In this document: positions 55,569 through 63,955 of the stretch, piece by piece | How the letters are laid out: every line of letters begins with the position of its first letter | How positions within the stretch are numbered: the stretch's first letter is position 1 | NCBI GenBank assembly: GCA_029862125.1 | Contig: JAOTXY010000007.1 | Coordinates: 1 to 64,000 of the forward strand | From: Gammaproteobacteria bacterium | Lineage (GTDB): Bacteria > Pseudomonadota > Gammaproteobacteria > GCA-001735895 | Length of the DNA stretch: 64,000 bases | Reading direction: 5' to 3' | The notes under the pieces: model-generated | Seen by the model: only the letters and a program-made list of their open reading frames with translations | Told to the model about the DNA's origin: nothing | The model's database searches: none | Position numbers and translations under genes: made by a program

Positions 55569-56620
55569 TACTCAAATAAATCCCCGCTTTCCGCCAGTCC
55601 CAGGCGATGATTGAAGTCATGTAATTCCTCGCAGGCATTTTGCCAGTCCCGGGAGGCGAACAAATCCGCATCCACCGCCTCTCCGTGCAAGCGTATCATG
55701 CGCAGCTGCGAGGTCGGATTGGCGTAATCGTTGAGCGAATCCAGCACTTCATCGGCACCGTCCGGACTGTTGCAAACCAGCAGAATATCGCTGCCCGCTG
55801 CCAGCGCGTGCCTTGCGCGTTCCGGGTAACCGCCGACCGATTCCGCACCACTCATGCTCAAGTCATCGCTAAACACAATACCCTCAAACTCGAGCTGCCC
55901 GCGCAACACCGTCTCTATCCAGTAGCGTGAGTAACCTGCCGCGGCCTTATCCACGTGATCATAAATTACATGGGCCATCATAATGCCGGTTAGATGAGTT
56001 GCAATCACCCGCCGAAAAGGCACCAGGTCCAGTGCTTCAATTTCGCGGAAGCGGCGACGATCGAACGGCATCACATGGTGAGAGTCACCTTCCACCGAAC
56101 CGTGTCCGGGAAAGTGCTTGCCAACCGCTTCCATGCCTGCCCTGCGCATGCCCCGAATCCAGGCATTGGCTAAATGGGAAACTGTTTCCGGGTCCCGGTG
56201 AAAAGCGCGATCACCGATCACACTGCTGATCGGATTAGCAATATCCAGAACCGGGGCAAAGCTCAAATCAACGCCGTAATGGAGTAACTCGGCTGCCATC
56301 ACCCAGGCGAATGTCTCCGCCAGGCGGATTGCATGTTGCTGATCCTCGTCGTAAAGATCACCCAGCAACCCCATTGCCGGTATCGCCTGAAATCCGTCAC
56401 GAAAACGTTGTATCCGACCGCCCTCATGGTCAACCGCAACCACCAGGCGCGGATCTCTAAGTGCATGAATTTCGCTGCACAGACCGGCGAGCTGATGCGG
56501 GTGCTGGTAGTTACGGCTGAACAGGATGACACCGCCGACCTGCGGGTGAACGAGGCGCTTACGATCTTCGGGGGTTAATTCGCATCCGGCGATATCGAGC
56601 ATAACCGGCCCAAGGGTCAT
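55568..56620 (-). CDS. nagZ: NagZ, beta-N-acetylhexosaminidase
   Basis: A 350-residue GH3 enzyme. Catalytic and binding features: VAVDHEGGRIQRFRDGF, KHFPGHGSVEGDSHH (with the KHFPGHG-DSH motif) and VFSDDLSMSGAE. It removes GlcNAc from muropeptides in the cytoplasm during cell-wall recycling. The length is normal. Its ATG overlaps the ispF stop by four bases. Confidence 0.96.
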   Translation of the reverse strand: MTLGPVMLDIAGCELTPEDRKRLVHPQVGGVILFSRNYQHPHQLAGLCSEIHALRDPRLVVAVDHEGGRIQRFRDGFQAIPAMGLLGDLYDEDQQHAIRLAETFAWVMAAELLHYGVDLSFAPVLDIANPISSVIGDRAFHRDPETVSHLANAWIRGMRRAGMEAVGKHFPGHGSVEGDSHHVMPFDRRRFREIEALDLVPFRRVIATHLTGIMMAHVIYDHVDKAAAGYSRYWIETVLRGQLEFEGIVFSDDLSMSGAESVGGYPERARHALAAGSDILLVCNSPDGADEVLDSLNDYANPTSQLRMIRLHGEAVDADLFASRDWQNACEELHDFNHRLGLAESGDLFE

Positions 56621-57102
56621 TGATTCATCTCCAGCATGACAACCGCCTCCGCGGCAATTCCCTCTTCACGTCCGATATATCCAAGCCGCTCGGTCGTGGT
56701 TGCCTTGATATTGATTGTTGCAGGCGCACAGTCCAGCTCCTGAGCCAGGATTTCTTTCATCGTGTCGATGTGGGGTGCCATTCTCGGTGTCTGCGCAATG
56801 ATGGTGACATCGGCATTACCCAGGCGGAAGCCATCGCTATCAAGCAGTTGTTTTATTGCGCGTAAAAATTCACGACTATCCCGACCCTCATTGCCTGCAT
56901 CGCTATCAGGAAACAACCGACCGATATCACCGCGCCCCATGGCACCCAGCAATGCATCGCATAAAGCGTGTATAAGTACATCGCCATCGGAATGGGCTAC
57001 TACCGCTTTATCACAGGATATTAAAACGCCACCCAGGACAAAGCCGTCGCCATCAGTGAATGCGTGCACATCATAACCGTGCCCAATTCTGGAAATGCTC
57101 AT
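56617..57102 (-). CDS. ispF: IspF, 2-C-methyl-D-erythritol 2,4-cyclodiphosphate synthase
   Basis: A 161-residue enzyme of the MEP isoprenoid pathway. Features: RIGHGYDVHAF (metal-binding Asp and His), AHSDGDVLIHALCDALLGA and GRGDIGRLFPDSD. It is upstream of nagZ and not paired with ispD here, which usually sits beside it. It follows cox15 by 56 bases in the same direction. Confidence 0.97.
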   Translation of the reverse strand: MSISRIGHGYDVHAFTDGDGFVLGGVLISCDKAVVAHSDGDVLIHALCDALLGAMGRGDIGRLFPDSDAGNEGRDSREFLRAIKQLLDSDGFRLGNADVTIIAQTPRMAPHIDTMKEILAQELDCAPATINIKATTTERLGYIGREEGIAAEAVVMLEMNQ

Positions 57103-57158
57103 CGGATCCCAGTCTCGATTTTACCAAACCGGGCAATTATAACCGCCTGTCGCGGCAA

Positions 57159-58193
57159 CTACACCCGGCTGAGTGCATGTAAATTAAAAAGTAGCGCGCT
57201 GAATAACAGCAACGCGCCGGCCTGGTGTAACGCGCCCAGCAGCACGGGAACCTGCATTAGCAGGGTCATAATTCCAAGTACCAACTGAATAATGACCATC
57301 ATGCCGACGAGCTTGAAACTGCCTTGCAGCATTGTTGCTTCGAAATGCGAACGCCCCCTGATGTACCAGATAATCAGGATTATTCCGGTTATAGTCGCCA
57401 GCCATCGGTGGTTGAACTGCACGGTGACCATGTTTTCCAGTGGGTTCAAATACCACGGGGACAAGGCACCGATACCCTCGGGTATCAGGCTGCCACCCAT
57501 CAGTGGAAAGGTATTAAAAATTAATCCCGCCTTTAGCCCGGCCACAAAACCGCCGGAAACAATCGTGATCAGCACCAGGATGACCAGGCCCAGGGACAAC
57601 TTGCGCCAACCTGCGACACTCGACTCGGCAAGTCGCCGGTACTCTCTTGTCGTCACCAGGTTGAATATCGTCCACAGGATGAATCCGTAGATCAGAATTG
57701 CACTGAGTAAATGTGCGCTCAATCGATATTGACTGACATGCGGGTTGCTTACCAGGCCACTTTTAACCATGTACCAGCCGAGCAAACCCTGCAACCCTCC
57801 CAGGACAAACATGATCATCAATCGAGGGGTCAATCCCGGTTTGATCATTTTGCGTAACCAGAAATAAACAAACGGCAGCAAGAATACCACGCCTATCAAT
57901 CGCCCGAGCATACGATGCGAGTACTCAAACCAGTAAATCGATTTAAAGCCATCAAGCGTCATATCGCTATTAAGTTTCTGAAACTCGGGATATTGCTGGT
58001 AACGCTCGAATTCAACGAGCCAGCGTTCAGTATCCAGCGGCGGCAGCATTCCGGTCGGATGCCAGGTAACCATGGAAAGTCCTGAATCGGTAAGCCGCGT
58101 CACACCGCCCAGAATTATCATCGCAAAAACTAAAACCAGGCAAACTTGCAACCACCGCTGAATGGCGCGGTCGTTTTCACTTATGTCACGCAT
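57159..58193 (-). CDS. CtaA/COX15-type heme A synthase
   Basis: A 344-residue protein with eight membrane segments. Conserved His regions: WFEYSHRMLGRLIG, LSAHLLSAILIYG, FNHRWLATITG and GALHQAGALLLF. It oxidises the C8 methyl of heme O to a formyl group for aa3 oxidases. The Cys pair of the Bacillus CtaA type is absent, which fits the COX15 group. It lies alone between the ispF operon and a strong terminator; the usual cytochrome oxidase and ctaB partners are not in the window. Confidence 0.9.
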   Translation of the reverse strand: MRDISENDRAIQRWLQVCLVLVFAMIILGGVTRLTDSGLSMVTWHPTGMLPPLDTERWLVEFERYQQYPEFQKLNSDMTLDGFKSIYWFEYSHRMLGRLIGVVFLLPFVYFWLRKMIKPGLTPRLMIMFVLGGLQGLLGWYMVKSGLVSNPHVSQYRLSAHLLSAILIYGFILWTIFNLVTTREYRRLAESSVAGWRKLSLGLVILVLITIVSGGFVAGLKAGLIFNTFPLMGGSLIPEGIGALSPWYLNPLENMVTVQFNHRWLATITGIILIIWYIRGRSHFEATMLQGSFKLVGMMVIIQLVLGIMTLLMQVPVLLGALHQAGALLLFSALLFNLHALSRV

Positions 58194-58267
58194 GCTGAAT
58201 AATTACTCCGAAATTACGACGATGCTTGCAGGATTAGAATATTAAACATAACGAGGAGTTTCTGCCC

Positions 58268-58297
58268 ATAAAAAAAGGCGCCTGTGGGCGCCTTTCT
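58268..58297 (-). terminator. Rho-independent terminator downstream of the DddP-like gene
   Basis: GGCGCC (58277-58282) and GGCGCC (58287-58292) pair around a TGTG loop, extended by AAA/TTT. On the minus strand the stem is followed by seven T residues, a strong signal. It closes transcription from the DddP-like gene side, after the decayed ORF at 58315-58560. The plus strand has only TTTCTC, so the effect there is weak. Confidence 0.88.
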
Positions 58298-58314
58298 CGT
58301 TCTCGCAGCCGCTA

Positions 58315-58560
58315 TTATTTTTCTTCGGCAGCTATCTCCTCCAGTCTCTTCGCCCTTGTTCGACTGACCTTCTGGGGTTATGTCTCCAACTCCGGGTCAG
58401 GGGCCACTGATATTGATTGACCGTAGTAGACCACAGGTTTTTCAAAGTTTCTAGCGAATTTTGCATTAATTTCATCCGCGAAAATTGAAACATCGGCCTG
58501 GCAAAGCGAAGCAGATACAACGATCACAGTGCCAATCGTGATCCCTGAAACGCGAACTAA
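58315..58560 (-). pseudogene. Possible decayed small secreted-protein gene
   Basis: A minus-strand frame begins right at the end of the DddP-like gene with a signal-peptide-like VRVSGITIGTVIVVSASLCQA, continues DVSIFADEINAKFARNFEKP and reaches PELET, then a TAA at 58378-58380. The same frame resumes with PQKVSRTRAKRLEEIAAEEK before a second TAA (58315-58317), and then the strong terminator. AGGAG (58564-58568) has no ATG or GTG at the right spacing (GTT instead). This looks like a small gene with a lost start and one nonsense codon, but the evidence is only composition. The first GTG inside (58527) gives a 49-residue product if functional. Confidence 0.35.
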
Positions 58561-59810
58561 ATCTCCTCGAACGGGAAACTGTCGAGACGTTCGATGCCCC
58601 CGTCCCTGACCACCACCTGGACTTCCAGCTTAACCGACTCGCTGCCTTTTTCACCGATAAGGCTTTCCACGCAGAGCACCATGTTTTCCTCGAAATAACC
58701 TTCACCCGCGGTTTCAAAATCGGGGTGCAGCGGAATCACCGGCCATTCGTCCGCCATGCCGACACCATGTGCCGCCAGCGAGTAGCGATAGGGTTGATAC
58801 TGTTGCGGAATCTGCCAGGACTTCGCATTGAACTCGCGAAAACTCATCCCGGGCTGGATAATTTGCAGGTTGTGATTTATCTGCTCGACAGCCGCGCGGT
58901 AAAGTTCGGATTGCTTTGCTGTCATCGCGGTATAGCCGCAGGTCCACGAACGCGACAGATCGGCGCAGTATCCGTAAGGCCCGATCAGGTCGGTGTCAAA
59001 TGAGATCATTTCCCCTTGTTGGCAGACATAGTCTGAGCATTCCCGGTACCAGGGATTGGTGCGTGCCCCGCAGGTCAGCAAGCGGGTTTCAAGCCATTCC
59101 CCACCGGAACGCGCATTTTCGTAATGTAATTCCGCCCACAATTCCTGCTCGGTGCGTCCCGGTAGTGAGTTCTCGTACATGCGCGCCATCCCGGCCTCAC
59201 AAACGCGTATCGTCCATCGCATCAAGGTCAATTCGTCCTCGCTTTTGAGCGCGCGCGCCAGTTCAGTAATTTGCTGACCTTCGACATATTCGAAACCTTC
59301 CGCTTCGAGCGCCTTGAACCCAGGTGGCTCGACCTTGTCGATCGCAATACGTCTATTGGCGCCGTATTCACGCATCAGGCCAGCTATTTCGCGGCTCCAG
59401 TCGCGCACCATTTCTACGCTGCGAGTGCCGGTTTCCATAAAAATCCACGGAATCGAGTTGCGTACCTCATCGATACCTTCGTAACCGTCACACAAATGAT
59501 GGCAGCCCTTGAACTCGAACATGATTGCCGGCCCGTCAGCAAAAATCAGCGCGTAACGCATCGCATCGTGTGCGGTCCAGACCTGCATGTTAGTCACATC
59601 GAGGGCGTAGCGGATATTGATCGGACTGTAGAGCAGAATTGCCGCACAATCGAATTCCTGCAACTTTGTACGTAATCGTTGCAGGCGATACTTTCGAGCC
59701 TTAACCAGGGTGTCATGGGGGATGGGACTTTTCAGCGGGCGATCGGCACCTTCCGGATTAAGATAGGCTCGCTTGCGCTGATCAAAGAAAATCTCACCCG
59801 GGGCCTTCAT
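58557..59810 (-). CDS. DddP-like M24-fold protein, candidate DMSP lyase
   Basis: A 417-residue M24 (creatinase/aminopeptidase-fold) protein without aminopeptidase partners. In the C-terminal half, GGEWLETRLLTCGARTNPW is almost the DddP sequence, and the metal residues of DddP are all present with the same spacing: D272, D274, D284, H348, E382, E396. The Asp that acts as catalytic base in DddP is D354 (HGVGMADEW). DddP cleaves dimethylsulfoniopropionate to dimethyl sulfide and acrylate. A general Xaa-Pro peptidase is the alternative, but the local sequence argues for DddP. It follows the HugZ-like gene with one base between. Confidence 0.8.
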   Translation of the reverse strand: MKAPGEIFFDQRKRAYLNPEGADRPLKSPIPHDTLVKARKYRLQRLRTKLQEFDCAAILLYSPINIRYALDVTNMQVWTAHDAMRYALIFADGPAIMFEFKGCHHLCDGYEGIDEVRNSIPWIFMETGTRSVEMVRDWSREIAGLMREYGANRRIAIDKVEPPGFKALEAEGFEYVEGQQITELARALKSEDELTLMRWTIRVCEAGMARMYENSLPGRTEQELWAELHYENARSGGEWLETRLLTCGARTNPWYRECSDYVCQQGEMISFDTDLIGPYGYCADLSRSWTCGYTAMTAKQSELYRAAVEQINHNLQIIQPGMSFREFNAKSWQIPQQYQPYRYSLAAHGVGMADEWPVIPLHPDFETAGEGYFEENMVLCVESLIGEKGSESVKLEVQVVVRDGGIERLDSFPFEEI

Positions 59811-59811
59811 T

Positions 59812-60303
59812 TCATCGCCTCGGATCGGTGAGGTGGAGGTCGTCGAATCTTTCCCCGGTTAATTCGTAGGCCTGCCCAAACCCACGAACAAATCGACCCG
59901 TTGTTACCCGCACGCAAAACAGTTGAAAATCAGGGAGCGGTTCAATGATCTTCATCACCTTGCCAAAACGTTGATGAAACTCGCTGAGCACGCTTTTGAA
60001 TATATCACTTTCCCGCTCAACAGGCTCGGCCCTGCCCTGCAGGCTGATACGCCTTCGGGCAAATGCATTTGCTGCTTCGAATTCATCTTCGATCAGCATC
60101 AAACCAAGCTCGGGATTGCTCATCAGGTTAGCTGTGTGGCTCGCTAGCTGACTGAGGAAAAGATAGTAATCACCTGCAAACAAAATACAGGGTGCGTAAC
60201 TCGCCTCGGGAGTCGTGTCTTTAGCGAGAGTCGCTAGTTGAGCACTGGAGGCGTTATCGCGCAGCGCCAGGAAATCCTGGCGTGCGCTATCCGATTCGTT
60301 CAA
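59812..60303 (-). CDS. HugZ-like flavin-reductase-fold protein
   Basis: A 163-residue protein of the pyridoxamine-phosphate-oxidase-like split-barrel fold. Features: SAQLATLAKDTTPEASYAPC, YYLFLSQLASHTANLMSNP and ISLQGRAEPVE, as in heme-utilisation protein HugZ, but shorter (the second HugZ domain is missing). It may bind FMN or heme; the function is not fixed. It is cotranscribed with the DddP-like gene and lies 39 bases downstream of flgF. Confidence 0.8.
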   Translation of the reverse strand: MNESDSARQDFLALRDNASSAQLATLAKDTTPEASYAPCILFAGDYYLFLSQLASHTANLMSNPELGLMLIEDEFEAANAFARRRISLQGRAEPVERESDIFKSVLSEFHQRFGKVMKIIEPLPDFQLFCVRVTTGRFVRGFGQAYELTGERFDDLHLTDPRR

Positions 60304-60342
60304 AACTGTTCCCGGTAGTCAATACCCGGTTATTTTGCCACG

Positions 60343-61086
60343 CTAGCCGGGCATACGCATCAAACTCGCACTGGCTTCGTCGTTCTCACTGGCAAGCTTC
60401 ATCAGTTTGACCTGGTGCTCGTAGTAGCGCGCATAATCAATCATTCGCACCATCGCGTCGACCGTGTTGACATTGCTTGCTTCGAGTGCACCCGCGGTTA
60501 CGCTAACCGAAGCGTCGGCGACGGCCTCGATGCCATCTCGACTGCGAAACAACCCGTCTTCACCACGATAAAGCTGATCCTGCGGCGGATTAACCAGGCG
60601 GATTCGATCCACCCCTACCATGGCATTGGCGGCCTGACCGGTGGGACGAATACTGATACTGCCGTCACGACCGATCTGCAGGCTTTCAAATTGCGGAATT
60701 GTTATCGGACCGCCGTCACCCAGTACAATTTGATTGGCGCCGTTGAGCAGCAGCCCGTTCGGGTCGATTCTGAAATCGCCGCGTCGTGAATACGCGGCGC
60801 TACCATCAGCGGCCTGAACCGTAAACCATCCGTCACCATTAAGTGCAAGGTCAAGATCTCGCCCGGTGGTAACGACTGCACCAGGATTCAAATTAGCACC
60901 ACTGCCCTCGTCACTGACGTACACACGATCAGCGTATCCTGGACCGGATACCGGGTTTGATTCGAAAAAGTCCAGCGCGGACTTGAAACCAACTGTACTG
61001 ACATTGGCAAGGTTATTGGCGTTACTTTGCTGCGCAAGCATCGCTTGCGCAGCTCCATTCATTGCCAGGTACAGGTAATCATCCAT
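60343..61086 (-). CDS. flgF: FlgF, proximal rod protein
   Basis: A 247-residue rod protein: [23 protein letters not shown] near the N-terminus and VNTVDAMVRMIDYARYYEHQVK at the C-terminus. In other species flgF is followed by flgG; here it ends the flgBCDEF group, 39 bases before a HugZ-like gene. FlgF is one of the rod subunits between MS ring and hook. Confidence 0.95.
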   Translation of the reverse strand: MDDYLYLAMNGAAQAMLAQQSNANNLANVSTVGFKSALDFFESNPVSGPGYADRVYVSDEGSGANLNPGAVVTTGRDLDLALNGDGWFTVQAADGSAAYSRRGDFRIDPNGLLLNGANQIVLGDGGPITIPQFESLQIGRDGSISIRPTGQAANAMVGVDRIRLVNPPQDQLYRGEDGLFRSRDGIEAVADASVSVTAGALEASNVNTVDAMVRMIDYARYYEHQVKLMKLASENDEASASLMRMPG

Positions 61087-61107
61087 TACGATTTAAATCT
61101 CAATGCT

Positions 61108-62433
61108 TTATCGAATCTGGATAATGGTATCGGTGATCGAATTTGCTGTTTCGATCGAACGCGCGTTGGCCTGGAAGTTACGCTGTGCAGTAATCAGGCC
61201 TACCAGTTCTTGCGTCAGGTCGACGTTAGAGGTTTCCAGCGCCCCCGATTGAATCAGGCCGAAGCGCCCGGTTCCGGCAGCACCGGTGATTACCGGACCC
61301 GATTCGATGGTCTCCTGCCAGGCGGTTCCACCCACGGCGTTCAATCCCTGGACATTGGCAAAATCAGCCATCGCAACCTGGCCCATGGGAGTCTGGATAC
61401 CGTTACTGTAGGTCGCACGTAGCAATCCTTCCTCGGAGATATCAAGCCCCGTCAGCCTGCCCGTGGTAAAGCCATCGGGATCGAGAGTGCTGACAGAAAA
61501 CGCAGCCGAAAACTGGGTCGTGCTGTTGTTGGCGAAATCATGCAGTATCGTGAGTGGGTTAGCACCGGTGGTTAACGGGATCGCAACGTTTTGCAGCGCA
61601 GCAGGAGTACTGCTGGCAAAACTGCCATCAGGATTGAAATTCAGGATTCCGACATCCTGGGTAACCGGCAAACCGCCGTTCAGGTGGGCAACCGCAGTAC
61701 CGCCCGCGATATCGACTTCGGCACCATCAAGATAGGAAGCAACAATCCACTGGTTAGGGTCACCTGGAAGTGGATTTGTCGCCGATCCCGGCAGGTCATG
61801 GATGAAATAGTAGGACATCACATGCGAGGCGCCGAGTGAGTCATACACCGTGGTCGAAGTTGCATGTGAATAGGTGTTGCTCGCGGTCGGGTCGAACGTG
61901 ACAGGGTCGATCCCGGGTCTCGAAGCATCCAGGTTCAGACCGACCTCTACCTCGGTCGTCGCCTGCGGGGCGCCAGTGGTTGCCGGCAAAACAATCGGGA
62001 TCGTAGTGTTCAGGCTGGTCGAGGTAACATTACCACTCGCGTCTACCGGGAAAGCCTGCAAGAATTCGCCCGCGCTATTGGTGATGGTTCCAGAGTTATC
62101 AACGCCAAACTGGCCGGCCCGGGTATAAGAGATGTCGCTGCCGGTCAGGGTTTTGTTGGTGATAAAAAAGCCCTGGCCGCTGATCGCCATGTCGAGGCTG
62201 GCGTCGGTAAACTTCAGGTTACCCTGGTCGAACTGCTGACTGACGCTCAATACCTCTACGCCACTACCGACCTGGGTAGATGTATTACCAAAAGGTGAAA
62301 TTTCGAACAGATCGCCAAATTCGGTGCGCGAATTCTTGAATCCGGTGGTTGCGACGTTAGCGATATTATTGCTGGTAACGCTAAGATCGACGGTTGCGGC
62401 CTGTAATCCGCTGAGTGCTGCATTAAATGACAT
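61108..62433 (-). CDS. flgE: FlgE, flagellar hook protein
   Basis: A 441-residue hook protein. Terminal motifs SVTSNNIANVATTGFKNSRTEF and VDLTQELVGLITAQRNFQANA, and a long variable middle, are typical of FlgE. It polymerises on the FlgD scaffold into the hook. The gene lies 17 bases after flgD. A strong AGGAGA site precedes the ATG. Confidence 0.96.
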   Translation of the reverse strand: MSFNAALSGLQAATVDLSVTSNNIANVATTGFKNSRTEFGDLFEISPFGNTSTQVGSGVEVLSVSQQFDQGNLKFTDASLDMAISGQGFFITNKTLTGSDISYTRAGQFGVDNSGTITNSAGEFLQAFPVDASGNVTSTSLNTTIPIVLPATTGAPQATTEVEVGLNLDASRPGIDPVTFDPTASNTYSHATSTTVYDSLGASHVMSYYFIHDLPGSATNPLPGDPNQWIVASYLDGAEVDIAGGTAVAHLNGGLPVTQDVGILNFNPDGSFASSTPAALQNVAIPLTTGANPLTILHDFANNSTTQFSAAFSVSTLDPDGFTTGRLTGLDISEEGLLRATYSNGIQTPMGQVAMADFANVQGLNAVGGTAWQETIESGPVITGAAGTGRFGLIQSGALETSNVDLTQELVGLITAQRNFQANARSIETANSITDTIIQIR

Positions 62434-62450
62434 TATATTCTCCTGCCTTG

Positions 62451-63128
62451 TTACATTATTTTGCGAACCTGGCCCATGTCGATATCGCCGAGGCCGGACA
62501 CGCTGAGCGTGAGGTCCTGACCACCGACGCCGAGCGTTACACTCTCGACATCAACCACCGAAAACATACTTCCCGAGGTAACCTCGGTTCCTCGATAAAC
62601 TTCTGCGGCAATCTGGTATTCACCACTCGGCAAACTGTTGCCATCTGCATCGAGACCATTCCATTCAAAATCGATCAGGCCTGCCTGCTGCAGACCCAAC
62701 TCCTGGCGATTTACCAGCTGGCCGGCAGCATTCTTGATCGTAACGACTAAATTGCTGGCAGGTTGAGCGAGCTCAACAGACCCCATCAAGTTAGCACCCT
62801 CATTCAGGATGCCGGTTTGTGCAGGGACCAGGACGCGCCGACCAACCAGGGTCGAAGCCTGTAAGGCCTGGTTTGACTGGAATGACGAACTCAAAGTGTT
62901 AAATGTTGCGTTCAAATCATTGATGCCACTGACGGTACCGAACTGGGCCATCTGGCCGAGGAAATCTCCATTTTCCATTGGCGCGAGTGGATCCTGGTAT
63001 TGCAGCTGGGCAGTCATCAATGCCAGAAATTCGGCCTGCCCAAGTTCATCGTTGTCCCTGGTGTTATTTTCCGCAGGCTGGCTTAAACCAAGCTGGGCAT
63101 AAATCGAATTAGTATCGATATCAGACAT
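62451..63128 (-). CDS. flgD: FlgD, hook-capping scaffold protein
   Basis: A 225-residue protein with the N-terminal cap motif ELGQAEFLALMTAQLQYQDPLAPMENGDFL and QMAQFGTVSGINDL. The C-terminal Ig-like part contains IDFEWNGLDADGNSLPSGEYQI. FlgD caps the growing hook and leaves after completion. It lies between flgC and flgE. Confidence 0.96.
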   Translation of the reverse strand: MSDIDTNSIYAQLGLSQPAENNTRDNDELGQAEFLALMTAQLQYQDPLAPMENGDFLGQMAQFGTVSGINDLNATFNTLSSSFQSNQALQASTLVGRRVLVPAQTGILNEGANLMGSVELAQPASNLVVTIKNAAGQLVNRQELGLQQAGLIDFEWNGLDADGNSLPSGEYQIAAEVYRGTEVTSGSMFSVVDVESVTLGVGGQDLTLSVSGLGDIDMGQVRKIM

Positions 63129-63140
63129 CTTCAGTCTCCG

Positions 63141-63551
63141 TTAACTTCCCAACGACAGAACCCGTAACAACAGGTCGCGTGAGGTGCTCAATACTTGCAC
63201 GTTATTCTGGTAGGCGCGTGAAGCCGAAATCATGTTAGCCATCTCTTCGACCGGGTTGACATTGCTGCCAAACACAAAACCCTCTTCATTGGCAAGCACG
63301 TGACCCGGTTCGTAACGACTTGTAACCTTCTCCTGGCTTTCAACGATTTGAAGCATCTTCACACCGACCTCACCCGGTCGTGCATGATCGCCGAGCATTG
63401 CCTGGAACACCGGCTGGCGCGAGCGATAAGCCTCGGCCTCGCTGCTGGCGCTGGTTTCGACATTGGACAGGTTACTGGCGATGGTATTCAGTCGCACCGA
63501 CTGCGCGCTGATTGCGCTTCCAGAAATATTAAAATTGGCAAACAGTCCCAT
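63141..63551 (-). CDS. flgC: FlgC, proximal rod protein
   Basis: A 136-residue rod protein: NISGSAISAQSVRLNTIASN at the N-terminus and GSNVNPVEEMANMISASRAYQNNVQVL at the C-terminus, both typical. It assembles with FlgB and FlgF into the proximal rod. It begins 2 bases after flgB. Confidence 0.96.
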   Translation of the reverse strand: MGLFANFNISGSAISAQSVRLNTIASNLSNVETSASSEAEAYRSRQPVFQAMLGDHARPGEVGVKMLQIVESQEKVTSRYEPGHVLANEEGFVFGSNVNPVEEMANMISASRAYQNNVQVLSTSRDLLLRVLSLGS

Positions 63552-63553
63552 GA

Positions 63554-63955
63554 TTATTCTCCCTTCAGGGCCTTCATAAGACCCGTAACCTTGCTATTAA
63601 GAAAACTAAAGCTGGTTTGAAACATCAGCGCATTTTCGGAAAACTTGGCCTGTTCAACGTGTGAATCTACAGTGTTGCCGTCCAACGACGGATGTAAGGG
63701 ATTACGATACATCAGTGCCGGTTGCATGGTGTTTGCCTGGGGTGCAATGTGGTCACGATGCGTGCTCGCCATCGCAACCTGGCCAACCTGCTGCTGGCTT
63801 GCGTTGCGCAGCATTGCGCCAAAGTCAATATCGCGCGCTTTATAGTTCGGGGTATCAGCGTTGGCGATATTAGAAGCCAGGATCGAGGTGCGCTGGCCAC
63901 GTAGCAGCAGCGCGTCATCGTGTATTGAAAAGGCTCTTTCAAAGCTAATGGGCAT
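63554..63955 (-). CDS. flgB: FlgB, proximal rod protein
   Basis: A 133-residue protein from the ATG at 63955 (MPISFERAFSIHDDALLLR); an in-frame GTG three codons earlier sits inside the GGTGAG ribosome-binding site and is less likely. Features: ASNIANADTPNYKARDIDFGAML and TVDSHVEQAKFSENALMFQ. It is the first gene of the flgBCDEF block. About 45 bases of upstream DNA are in the window; a possible -12 element ATGCA is seen at 63990-63994, but the matching -24 box would fall outside. Confidence 0.95.
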   Translation of the reverse strand: MPISFERAFSIHDDALLLRGQRTSILASNIANADTPNYKARDIDFGAMLRNASQQQVGQVAMASTHRDHIAPQANTMQPALMYRNPLHPSLDGNTVDSHVEQAKFSENALMFQTSFSFLNSKVTGLMKALKGE

